From assembly GCA_002377025.1 (NCBI GenBank), contig DFPA01000040.1, positions 1-13,687 on the forward strand: a stretch of 13,687 bases of DNA. The letters are read 5' to 3'. A model generated the notes under the pieces. It ran no database searches, was not told the origin of the DNA, and was given only the letters and a program-made list of their open reading frames with translations. Position 1 is the first letter of the stretch; every line of letters starts with the position of its first letter. The DNA is from Patescibacteria group bacterium UBA3527. Lineage in GTDB: Bacteria; Patescibacteriota; Minisyncoccia; Phycocordibacterales; UBA918. Position numbers and translations under genes: made by a program. Shown here piece by piece: positions 6,244 through 12,598 of the stretch.

Positions 6244-6591
6244 TTAACGCCTCACGCAAGGCGGTTGACTATATATTATATGTAGTTTGGCGAGCCAAAC
6301 ATTGTCAACGTTCATGTCTATCCTCTTGAGTTCTTTTAAAAAAGCGCTCAAGCGACGCAACTTCAGTATACAATAGTGGATTAACCAAATGTATCGTTGC
6401 GCCTGTGGATATATCGGAAGGAGAATACGCTTTTCAACTATGTAAGTCAACAGCATAAACCCTTTAACCCTCTGCCCGTAAAGACGGACTAGTGGAGGAT
6501 TTCTTACACAATTTTCCCGTTCTGTGAGGTTCGCTTGCTACAGATCCAGAACCCGTGCAACAAATAATTCACCAATCCATCTAAAAGACAT
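6244..6591 (-). pseudogene. Stop-interrupted reading frame downstream of the regulator gene
   Basis: The minus-strand frame from ATG 6591 (3 nt after the regulator's stop) reads MSFRWIGELFVARVLDL, then a TAG at 6540-6538, then 97 sense codons to a TAA at 6244-6246. The second part begins QANLTERENCVRNPP and includes LLTYIVEKRILLPIYPQAQ. No family is recognised. Immediate coupling to the upstream gene suggests a decayed operon partner. A chance open frame is a serious alternative, because the composition is not strongly protein-like. Confidence 0.2.
6275..6308 (-). promoter_or_regulatory. Promoter-like site with palindrome filling the spacer
   Basis: On the minus strand a consensus TTGACA (6308-6303) is followed by two bases, then a perfect 16-bp palindrome GTTTGGCTCGCCAAAC (6300-6285), then TACATATAAT. 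The -10 is either TACATA at 18 nt or a consensus TATAAT (6280-6275) at 22 nt. A dyad between the boxes is the classic place for a regulator that twists or blocks the promoter. No gene directly downstream is secure. Confidence 0.35.
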
Positions 6592-6594
6592 CAC

Positions 6595-7293
6595 TTACAT
6601 AACCTGTCCTTTATTAAGCCTATACTTAGACCATCTTTTCTCACCTTCCTTCTCCACTAAATTGTCCTTTATCATAGACATCAGTTCACGTTGAATTGTC
6701 TTTGTACTTACGTCCGTTACTACCTCTGAAATGTCTTTAATGGTAGCCTCCCCTAATGACTCAAGGGTGGCCATTATATGTTCGCGTCGAGAAGTGCTTT
6801 TGGCACTCGGAGTTGCTTCCTTGGATTTACTGACATTACTGGTAGACTTTGCGACCAGGCTACCGGCCGTAGACGCCGGTGATAAATCTATTGGTGACTC
6901 TACGCTCTTGTATTTCTTTATTGTACGAAGCACAGAGTCGATTTCACCATATAGTAAATTCAGTACATTGCTGTTGTAGAGACCGACCGAGTAACCGATC
7001 TGAAGCTTACTCTCAAGCGCTACCAAAGCTTGCACTACAGCATCGACCACATCGTCCGCCACGTGAGCTCGCACCTCCAAAGAGCCCAGTACGACATTGT
7101 GAAGATTACGAGCTGTGTCTTCTATGTCGATTAAATGTGTCTTATTGCGAGATGTGTCCTTTATATTCTGAGACACATAAAAGACAACCGACACGATTCT
7201 TTCTGTCTTTTTGAAAACGTATTGGTAATATTGTTGGTCTTCAATCAAGCGATGCGCCGCTTGTGTGACCTTTACGATGTCGTTTGTATCCAT
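6595..7293 (-). CDS. Winged-helix (DeoR-like HTH) DNA-binding regulator
   Basis: The 232-residue product (ATG 7293; a TTG at 7317 opens the same frame) has a helical N-terminal region (about 1-132), a Ser/Thr/Ala/Lys-rich linker (138-168) and a C-terminal winged helix (168-226): RREHIMATLESLGEATIKDIS, then VSTKTIQRELMSMIKDNLVEKEG and a basic wing WSKYRL. The wing matches DeoR/MarR-type folds closely enough to call DNA binding. The N-terminal part has no known ligand domain that I recognise and may dimerise. The gene diverges from ftsK. A 22-bp operator-like dyad overlaps its promoter, and copies of the same half-site recur inside the gene, so autoregulation is likely. Confidence 0.75.
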   Translation of the reverse strand: MDTNDIVKVTQAAHRLIEDQQYYQYVFKKTERIVSVVFYVSQNIKDTSRNKTHLIDIEDTARNLHNVVLGSLEVRAHVADDVVDAVVQALVALESKLQIGYSVGLYNSNVLNLLYGEIDSVLRTIKKYKSVESPIDLSPASTAGSLVAKSTSNVSKSKEATPSAKSTSRREHIMATLESLGEATIKDISEVVTDVSTKTIQRELMSMIKDNLVEKEGEKRWSKYRLNKGQVM

Positions 7294-7295
7294 AT

Positions 7296-7317
7296 TTGTC
7301 TTTAATATAAAAGACAA
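7296..7317. promoter_or_regulatory. Operator-like dyad at the regulator promoter
   Basis: Left half TTGTCTTTAAT (7296-7306) and right half ATAAAAGACAA (7307-7317) are complementary with one mismatch. The dyad covers the predicted -10 (TATATT, 7309-7304 on the minus strand) and the start point of the regulator gene, so binding there would repress it. Confidence 0.6.
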
Positions 7318-7331
7318 CTTTTAGTAGTCAT
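7304..7331 (-). promoter_or_regulatory. Probable promoter of the winged-helix regulator
   Basis: ATGACT (7331-7326) and TATATT (7309-7304) are separated by 16 nt on the minus strand. The start would fall near 7297, about 4 nt before the ATG, so the mRNA would be nearly leaderless. The absence of a Shine-Dalgarno sequence fits this. Confidence 0.45.
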
Positions 7332-7345
7332 ACTTTAGCACATTT

Positions 7346-7356
7346 TTGTCCTTTAT
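7346..7356. promoter_or_regulatory. Additional half-site TTGTCCTTTAT between regulator and ftsK
   Basis: This 11-mer is one of several copies of the regulator half-site (others at 6605-6614, 6662-6672, 7155-7164, and inverted at 7177-7187 as ATAAAAGACAA). It lies upstream of the regulator promoter, facing the divergent ftsK region. Confidence 0.4.
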
Positions 7357-7414
7357 ACAACCCGCACGTTCGCTTTTGTCGTATTCTCTGTCAACACGGC
7401 AGGAGTAAGTAAGT

Positions 7415-7510
7415 ATGCGGACACTCCCGGTAGATCTTTTTCATTCTCGAACACATAATTATGTGACCCCCATGCCTTCATGCGTGGTATTATTATCTAG
7501 TTACTTATAA
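7415..7510 (+). CDS. Possible 31-residue ORF upstream of ftsK
   Basis: An AGGAG (7401-7405) lies 9 nt before ATG 7415. This is one of very few good Shine-Dalgarno sites in the window. The frame encodes MRTLPVDLFHSRTHNYVTPMP and ends in TAA at 7508-7510, 20 nt before the ftsK start. It could be a leader peptide coupled to ftsK. The length is short and the sequence unremarkable, so chance is quite possible. Confidence 0.2.
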   Translation: MRTLPVDLFHSRTHNYVTPMPSCVVLLSSYL

Positions 7511-7530
7511 GCATATTCAGTAATTTATCC

Positions 7531-9678
7531 GTGCCAAGAAAGCCAAGAAAACCATCTCGTAGAGCGTTTTTTGACGACCTGTCTCCTCACACTCGCCAAG
7601 CTATTGGCGCAGTGATTTGTTTTGTTATCGCAGTGTATTTTATTCTTTCACTTTTGAACTTGGCCGGTATTGTCGGTGAGTGGACTGCATTGGCTCTGCA
7701 CTGGCTCTTCGGTGGCGGAGCCTTCCTGGCACCTTTGGTATGTGGCTTTTATATATACGCACTGTTGAATCCGAGAGACGATGATGAAATTAGTCTCTCA
7801 AAGGTAATTGGCATTGCTGTCTTGTTTATTTCAATGCTTGGTTTGATGGGTTTGTACCGAGAGGGTTTGGGCGGAATGGTTGGTATGGCACTATACTATC
7901 CTCTTAATTTCCTTATGGGGCCATGGACCACCGGAGTGGTACTTGCCTCTACTTCTCTTATTTCGATACTGCTTATTTTCGACCTGGGCTTCAAGCTGCC
8001 GAAGAAAGCCAAAGAAGAGGAAGAAAGGGAAACCGACGATATCGCCGGCTTAGAGCTTCCTCCAGAAGCTACGGAAGATAGTGAAGAAGAAGTTGAGGTT
8101 GAAAGCGAACGCAAGTCAAAGCAGGATACTGGTGGAATGTTCAAGCTACCTAAAGCGGGTGAGAGTTTTGTAGTATCGAGCTTTGAAGGTACCTATGCTC
8201 CACCGCCGCTTTCACTGCTTCAGAAGGATCGAGGCAAAGCAAAGACCGGTGATGTCAAGGCTAACGCCAATATAATCAAACGTACTCTAAAAAACTTCAA
8301 TATAGAAGTAGAAATGGACGAAGTATCTATCGGTCCAACCGTCACCCGCTACGCTCTGAAGCCGGCTGAAGGTGTGCGTATTTCAAAAATTGTTGGTCTA
8401 CAGAATAACTTGGAGCTGGCACTGGCCGCCTCGCCGATACGCATCGAAGCTCCAATTCCCGGAAAATCCCTCGTCGGTATCGAAGTGCCGAACATGGCGA
8501 AAGCCACCGTGGGCTTGGCTAACTTGCTGGCATCTCCCGAATATATCGACTCACCAAAACCACTCCTCGTTGCTCTTGGTAAAGATATCACCGGCCAAGC
8601 CCACTTCTGTAACATCGCAAAGATGCCTCATGGTCTGATTGCCGGTACCACCGGCTCCGGTAAGTCGGTTACTATCCATACATTGGTCACTTCGCTTCTT
8701 TTCCGTAATTCACCGGATCAACTGCGCTTCATTATGGTAGACCCTAAGCGTGTAGAACTTACCCTATACAACAATATTCCCCATCTACTCCACCCTGTAA
8801 TTACACAGGCAAAAGAAGCTCTGGGAGCATTGAAATGGGCTATCAGAGAGATGGAAAGACGGTACGACGTACTACAAACAGAAAAAGTGCGAGATATCGA
8901 TTCGTACCACAAAAACATCTATAAACCGGCTAAAACCAAATGGGAGAAGAGTGGTTCTAAAGAAGAAGAAAAAACTGATCTACCGGAACCAATGCCATAC
9001 ATAGTTATTGTGATGGATGAATTGGCTGATTTGATGGGTTCTTACCCGCGTGAGATGGAGGCCAGTATCGTACGCTTAGCACAGATGAGTCGTGCGGTTG
9101 GTATTCACTTGCTCTTAGCCACCCAACGTCCTTCTGTAAATGTTATTACCGGTACTATCAAGGCCAACATCCCTTCGCGCCTGGCTCTGCAAGTGGCTTC
9201 GCAGGTAGATTCACGCACAATCCTCGATCAAGTCGGTGCTGAGAAGCTTCTGGGGCAAGGTGACATGCTGTTTCTGTCCGGCGAACTGGCAAAGCCAGTT
9301 CGCCTCCAGTCTGCTTTTATCTCTGAAGATGAACTTAAGAAAGTAGTGGATTACCTGAAGAACCAAACCGAAGCACAAGAGTTAGACTCTATCAGTTTTG
9401 ATGAAAAAGAAGGTAGCCCTGATGCTTTCTTTGGAGCTATGGTAGATGACGACGCCGATGATGACCTCTACGAAGACGCGAAGCAAGCGGTACTGGAAGC
9501 AGGTAAAGCGTCAACCTCATACCTGCAACGTAAGCTCCGTATTGGCTACTCACGCGCAGCGCGGCTTATAGATATACTGGAAGAAAAAGGAGTTATCGGT
9601 CCACAGCAAGGTTCTAAACCTCGTGAAATACTCTTAGGAAACAACGACGGAGAGGGAGAAGATGAAGACCATGTCTAG
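7531..9678 (+). CDS. ftsK: DNA translocase FtsK/SpoIIIE
   Basis: The 715-residue protein couples septum formation to chromosome segregation by ATP-driven DNA pumping. The N-terminal part (about 23-155) has four hydrophobic segments. An acidic linker (about 159-200) leads to the motor: an alpha/beta region (about 215-360) with IGPTVTRYALKPAEGVRISKI, Walker A GTTGSGKS (372-379), VDPKR (403-407), Walker B YIVIVMDELADLM (490-502) and LLLATQRPS (527-535). The C-terminal gamma winged helix (about 646-702, YLQRKLRIGYSRAARLIDILEEKGVIG) should read KOPS-like sites. The start is GTG 7531 without a Shine-Dalgarno, and MPRKPRKPSRR gives the usual basic cytosolic end. The length is short-linker, like SpoIIIE. 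Its 3' end overlaps the next gene by 17 nt. Confidence 0.97.
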   Translation: MPRKPRKPSRRAFFDDLSPHTRQAIGAVICFVIAVYFILSLLNLAGIVGEWTALALHWLFGGGAFLAPLVCGFYIYALLNPRDDDEISLSKVIGIAVLFISMLGLMGLYREGLGGMVGMALYYPLNFLMGPWTTGVVLASTSLISILLIFDLGFKLPKKAKEEEERETDDIAGLELPPEATEDSEEEVEVESERKSKQDTGGMFKLPKAGESFVVSSFEGTYAPPPLSLLQKDRGKAKTGDVKANANIIKRTLKNFNIEVEMDEVSIGPTVTRYALKPAEGVRISKIVGLQNNLELALAASPIRIEAPIPGKSLVGIEVPNMAKATVGLANLLASPEYIDSPKPLLVALGKDITGQAHFCNIAKMPHGLIAGTTGSGKSVTIHTLVTSLLFRNSPDQLRFIMVDPKRVELTLYNNIPHLLHPVITQAKEALGALKWAIREMERRYDVLQTEKVRDIDSYHKNIYKPAKTKWEKSGSKEEEKTDLPEPMPYIVIVMDELADLMGSYPREMEASIVRLAQMSRAVGIHLLLATQRPSVNVITGTIKANIPSRLALQVASQVDSRTILDQVGAEKLLGQGDMLFLSGELAKPVRLQSAFISEDELKKVVDYLKNQTEAQELDSISFDEKEGSPDAFFGAMVDDDADDDLYEDAKQAVLEAGKASTSYLQRKLRIGYSRAARLIDILEEKGVIGPQQGSKPREILLGNNDGEGEDEDHV

Positions 9679-10033
9679 GTATATTACTTTTCGTACTCTG
9701 GTGCAGAGCGCACTAGTAATCGGTGGTATAACAATATTTATCTTGTATCTTCTTTATCAAGGTCGTTTCATAATAGCCGGCCCAATAATAGAGCTATACA
9801 ATGAACCGACTTCAACTGTCGTCGAAATACCCATACTTATACAAGGTAACGTCCAAAACTCTTCATACCTTGAACTCAATGGTCGCCCTCTCACGACCAC
9901 AAAAGATGGTGATTTCAAGGAGCCGGTCTACCTCCAAACCGGTTATAATATAGTCACCATTTTGGCCAAAGACCGTTTTGGTCGCAAGAAGAGTGAGGTC
10001 AGAGGATACGTCTATATACCAAATAACAACTAA
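9662..10033 (+). CDS. Membrane-anchored protein with Ig-like/carboxypeptidase-regulatory-like beta domain
   Basis: The 123-residue product has one membrane segment (about 13-32, TLVQSALVIGGITIFILYLL) after a short basic N-terminus. The predicted extracytoplasmic beta domain (about 40-118) shows a pattern seen in bacterial Ig-like folds: VEIPILIQGNVQNSSYLELNGRPL, then DGDFKEPVYLQTGYNIVTILAKDRFGRKKSEVRGYV. It starts inside the end of ftsK, preceded by GGAG (9649-9652 and 9655-9658), and ends 3 nt before recA, so translation is likely coupled to both. A second ATG at 9671 is possible. The function is unknown; position between ftsK and recA suggests co-expression, not shared chemistry. Confidence 0.8.
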   Translation: MKTMSRYITFRTLVQSALVIGGITIFILYLLYQGRFIIAGPIIELYNEPTSTVVEIPILIQGNVQNSSYLELNGRPLTTTKDGDFKEPVYLQTGYNIVTILAKDRFGRKKSEVRGYVYIPNNN

Positions 10034-10036
10034 ACT

Positions 10037-11095
10037 ATGCCAACCAAAAAAAGTACTAAAAAAGCCCCGGCTCAAGGGAAGAAGGACAAGTCTGCCGCAG
10101 ACATTGCAGAGACTCTGCGCAGCATCAAAACTAAGTTTGGCGACGACGCCATTATGACCCTAAACGAAGGTCAAAAAGTAGATGTCGATGCGATTTCCAC
10201 CGGCTCTATCGGACTCGACGACGCCTTGGGTATTGGCGGTTTCCCGCGTGGACGTATCATTGAAATATTCGGTCCTGAATCTTCCGGTAAAACTACCCTC
10301 TCTCTGCATGCTGTGGCAGAGGCGCAAAAAACCAAAGGTATCTGTGCCTTCATTGACGCTGAACATGCGATGGATCCGGAATACGCTAAGAAGATTGGGG
10401 TAGATCTCGACGAGCTACTCGTCTCTCAACCAAACAGCGGTGAACAGGCACTTGAGATTGTTGAATCACTGGTACGTAGTGGACAAATAGACGTAATTGT
10501 AATTGACTCTGTGGCCGCCCTTACACCTAAAGATGAAATTGAAGGAGAAATGGGTGCTCACCATGTTGGCAAACAAGCTCGCCTTATGAGTCAGGCGTTG
10601 CGTAAGCTCACCGGCATAGTCGCCAAGAGCAAAACCGTAGTGATCTTCATTAACCAAATCCGTATGCAAGTGGGAGTAATGTTTGGTAACCCAGAGACCA
10701 CTCCGGGAGGTAAAGCCTTAAAATTCTATACCTCTGTTCGCCTAGACATCCGTCGAATAGCACAAATTAAAAAAGGTGACGAAGTGGTCGGCGGGCGACA
10801 CAGGGTTAAGGTGGTGAAAAATAAAGTAGCTGCCCCCTTCCGTACAACAGAGTTCGATCTTATCTACGGTGAAGGTATTAGTCGTTCAGGGGAGCTGTTG
10901 GCGCTTGGTGAGAAGTACGGCTTTGTAAACAAAAGCGGCGCTTCTTACTCCTATACTCCACCGGGTGGTGATGAGTCGAGTGTAGTAAAGCTGGGGCGAG
11001 GCTATGACGCAGCTCGTACCACCTTAAATGGTGACAAAAAGCTTGCCAACGAAATCCTCAAGCACATTCGCAAAGCTCTTAAAGACGACGCGTAA
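10037..11095 (+). CDS. recA: Recombinase A
   Basis: The 352-residue protein is RecA, which forms filaments on single-stranded DNA and catalyses strand exchange with ATP. Landmarks are Walker A GPESSGKT (79-86), the [19 protein letters not shown] segment (105-123), Walker [11 protein letters not shown] (153-162), [25 protein letters not shown] (167-191 region), and loop 2 [27 protein letters not shown] (214-240 region). The Lys-rich N-terminal extension (1-18) is longer than in E. coli, and the acidic C-terminal tail is nearly absent (ends KDDA). It lies 3 nt after the small membrane-protein gene, without a Shine-Dalgarno, and no LexA-type box is visible upstream. Confidence 0.98.
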   Translation: MPTKKSTKKAPAQGKKDKSAADIAETLRSIKTKFGDDAIMTLNEGQKVDVDAISTGSIGLDDALGIGGFPRGRIIEIFGPESSGKTTLSLHAVAEAQKTKGICAFIDAEHAMDPEYAKKIGVDLDELLVSQPNSGEQALEIVESLVRSGQIDVIVIDSVAALTPKDEIEGEMGAHHVGKQARLMSQALRKLTGIVAKSKTVVIFINQIRMQVGVMFGNPETTPGGKALKFYTSVRLDIRRIAQIKKGDEVVGGRHRVKVVKNKVAAPFRTTEFDLIYGEGISRSGELLALGEKYGFVNKSGASYSYTPPGGDESSVVKLGRGYDAARTTLNGDKKLANEILKHIRKALKDDA

Positions 11096-11105
11096 GTAAT
11101 TTCCA

Positions 11106-11121
11106 GTTTTAAATTTAAAAC
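11106..11121. repeat. Perfect 16-bp AT-rich palindrome between recA and efp
   Basis: GTTTTAAATTTAAAAC is self-complementary and occupies nearly half of the 36-nt gap between recA and efp, ending 10 nt before the efp ATG. It might be an operator, part of an efp promoter, or a weak transcript processing site. Confidence 0.35.
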
Positions 11122-11131
11122 TTGTTTTAGT

Positions 11132-11707
11132 ATGGCTAAATTGCAATACAACGAAGTTACTCCGAAAAAAACGATCATCCTTGATGGTGATCCTTATTCG
11201 GTACTTTCTTCCGCCATATCTAAGAAAGACCGTCAGAAGGCCAGTAACAATGTAAAACTAAAAAATCTTCGCACCGGCGCTACTCTCGACCGCACCTTCC
11301 ACCAAGCTGATGTGCTGGAAGAAGCGGAAATGGAAAAACGTGAAGTAAAGTATCTCTACCATAACCGTGGTGAATATTGGTTTTGCTCCCCGGATAATCC
11401 TGGCGAGCGTTTCAAACTGGAAGAAGAAATAGTGGGTAAACTGGCGGATTTTGTCACTGAAAACAGCCTAGTGGAAGCTTTAATGTTTAACGACGAAATA
11501 ATCGGCATCAACACCCCTATCAAAGTGCACCTGAAGGTGGCCGAAGCCAGCGATGCTGTTAAAGGCAACACATCAAGTGGCGCGACCAAAGAAGTTAAAC
11601 TTGAGACCGGCCTTACGATACAAGTACCTCAATTTATAAACCAAGGAGATGTGGTAGCCGTAAACACTGACACTGTCTCTTATACCGAGAGAATAGACAA
11701 AGCATAA
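11132..11707 (+). CDS. efp: Elongation factor P, non-canonical tip loop
   Basis: The 191-residue protein has the three-domain EF-P layout and relieves ribosome stalling at consecutive prolines. Domain I starts MAKLQYNEVTPKKTIILDGDPYSVLSSAIS and continues VKLKNLRTGATLDRTF (41-56). Domains II-III include VKYLYHNRGEYWF (72-84), PIKVHLKVAEAS and TGLTIQVPQFINQGDVVAVNTDTVSYTER. The tip loop reads KDRQKAS (32-38) instead of the usual PGKGxAF; aligned without gaps to E. coli EF-P, the modified Lys34 position holds Arg34. The start is ATG 11132 without a Shine-Dalgarno. It is the last gene of the ftsK-recA-efp run and ends at a strong terminator. Confidence 0.95.
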   Translation: MAKLQYNEVTPKKTIILDGDPYSVLSSAISKKDRQKASNNVKLKNLRTGATLDRTFHQADVLEEAEMEKREVKYLYHNRGEYWFCSPDNPGERFKLEEEIVGKLADFVTENSLVEALMFNDEIIGINTPIKVHLKVAEASDAVKGNTSSGATKEVKLETGLTIQVPQFINQGDVVAVNTDTVSYTERIDKA

Positions 11708-11710
11708 TAG

Positions 11711-11761
11711 TAGAAAAAACTAAAGACCGGCGCCTTCGGCGCCGGTCTTTAGTTTTTTCTA
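11711..11761. terminator. Bidirectional intrinsic terminator between efp and rpsR
   Basis: A 24-bp perfect stem (11711-11734 with 11738-11761) has a TTC loop, a GC-rich core (GACCGGCGCC) and T6 ends on both strands. It serves the convergent efp and rpsR transcripts. The rpsR stop codon (11759-11761) lies inside the stem, and efp stops 4 nt before it. Confidence 0.95.
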
Positions 11762-11956
11762 GTGTGATACGTATGGCACAAGAGCCATAAACCTAGCTCT
11801 CTTGGTAGCCTGAGCAAACTGTCGCTGAGCTTTGGCGCTCATATGAGTGCGCTTGCGAGAGTGCATACGAGAGTGTGGGTTCAGGTGATTCTTGATACGA
11901 TTGATGTCTTTGTAGTCAACATGGTTGACTGTCTGTGTGATTGTTTCTTCTGACAT
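11759..11956 (-). CDS. rpsR: 30S ribosomal protein S18
   Basis: The 65-residue product is S18, the S6 partner on the small-subunit platform. The characteristic segments are VDYKDINRIKNHLNPHSRMHSRKRTHMSAKAQRQFAQATKRARFMALVPYV (23-63 region), with the basic RTHMSAKAQRQ core. The ATG at 11956 (MSEETITQ) is preferred over the upstream TTG at 11983. It follows ssb after a 184-nt gap, unusually long for this operon, containing the structured element at 12053-12104. No rplI (L9) follows; a terminator does. L9 is known to be missing from parts of the Candidate Phyla Radiation. Confidence 0.95.
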   Translation of the reverse strand: MSEETITQTVNHVDYKDINRIKNHLNPHSRMHSRKRTHMSAKAQRQFAQATKRARFMALVPYVSH

Positions 11957-11980
11957 GATTGTTAATTTTAAGTTCAAATT

Positions 11981-12015
11981 CAATTGAGGATCAATTGTGT
12001 ATTTTCCTAATACAC
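11981..12015. repeat. Two abutting hairpins upstream of rpsR
   Basis: CAATTGA/TCAATTG (11981-11987 with 11991-11997, loop GGA) and GTGTATT/AATACAC (11997-12003 with 12009-12015, 5-nt loop) share base 11997. They lie 25-59 nt before the rpsR start and would form in its mRNA leader. Confidence 0.45.
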
Positions 12016-12052
12016 TCTTTCTAAGTTTTCAAGATATCCAAGATGCGAGGAA

Positions 12053-12104
12053 GGCAAGGAATTTGGAACGAGTCGTAGGTTGCTACGGTGAGTTTCAAAT
12101 TGCC
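12053..12104 (-). ncRNA. Structured leader candidate between ssb and rpsR
   Basis: On the minus strand GGCAATTTGAA (12104-12094) can pair with the complementary TT-C-CAAATT-CCTT-GCC (12068-12053), with bulges. This encloses CGTAG-CAAC-CTACG (12087-12074) flanked by asymmetric loops, one carrying ACCG. The element sits in the mRNA ahead of S18. Known S6:S18-binding leaders also use a bulged stem with a CCG element, normally ahead of rpsF, so an S18-operon control element is a reasonable but unproven reading. Confidence 0.35.
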
Positions 12105-12140
12105 GCCGTCTGACAAAGCAGATTGGGTATATTTGAAGAC

Positions 12141-12584
12141 TTAGAAGGGTATGTCTTCGGGATTAATTTCCTCTTCTGGATAATCCACCGGTGCGGCCGG
12201 TGCTTCATCTTTTGGCATTTCGCTACCGGAGTTATTGGCGGGAGCTCCCCCACCACCGGTATTCTTAGGACCAAACTGGACTCTATCTGCCACCACTTCG
12301 GTGCGATAATGCTTGACTCCATCTTTTTCCCAAGAGCGAGTTTGCATGCGTCCTTCAACATAGGCACTACTGCCTTTATGTAGATATTTGGCACAGTTTT
12401 CTGCCTGTCGACCAAAAACTACAATATTGTGGAAGTCAGCTTGTTCTTGGCGGTTACCATCGCGGTCGTTATAAACACGATTGGTAGCCAAAGAAAATGA
12501 GCAAACCTGCATGCCACTTGGCAGTGACTTCATTTCCGGATCTCTAGTGAGATTCCCGAATACCATGGCTTTGTTTATATTCAT
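12141..12584 (-). CDS. ssb: Single-stranded DNA-binding protein
   Basis: The 147-residue SSB protects single-stranded DNA in replication and repair. The OB fold (about 1-105) shows MNINKAMVFGNLTRDPEMKSLPSG, VCSFSLATNRVY, DFHNIVVFGRQAENCAKYLHKGSSAYVEGRMQTRSW and the strand RTEVVADRVQF. A Gly/Pro/Ala-rich linker (109-134) leads to the acidic tip EEEINPEDIPF, the standard partner-binding tail. It starts 14 nt after the rpsF stop, the classic rpsF-ssb-rpsR arrangement. The ATG at 12584 has no Shine-Dalgarno. Confidence 0.97.
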   Translation of the reverse strand: MNINKAMVFGNLTRDPEMKSLPSGMQVCSFSLATNRVYNDRDGNRQEQADFHNIVVFGRQAENCAKYLHKGSSAYVEGRMQTRSWEKDGVKHYRTEVVADRVQFGPKNTGGGGAPANNSGSEMPKDEAPAAPVDYPEEEINPEDIPF

Positions 12585-12598
12585 GGCTTTATTTTACA

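Larger units (their letters stand above)
6169..6594. other. Gene-poor stretch between the surface-protein promoter region and the regulator gene
   Basis: I find no tRNA, rRNA, tmRNA or RNase P hallmark on either strand here. It holds a small dyad at 6225-6238 (GTATT/AATAC), a dyad near 6249-6263 (CGCC/GGCG), the promoter-like site at 6275-6308, and one long minus-strand frame broken by a TAG (6244-6591). Nothing in it is secure as a gene. Confidence 0.5.

Noticed and set aside
6460..6560. Possible tRNA or other stable RNA in the gene-poor stretch
   Set aside because: A GGTTCGC word is present, but no acceptor stem, anticodon arm or T-arm pairing could be built around it, and no RNase P or tmRNA core motif was seen.
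6244..6591. TAG read as an amino acid in a recoded genome
   Set aside because: TAG ends ftsK, rpsR and the RAYT at family-typical lengths, so it acts as a stop here.
10034..10036. LexA-controlled recA promoter
   Set aside because: Only 3 nt separate recA from the gene before it, and no SOS-box-like dyad is visible nearby.
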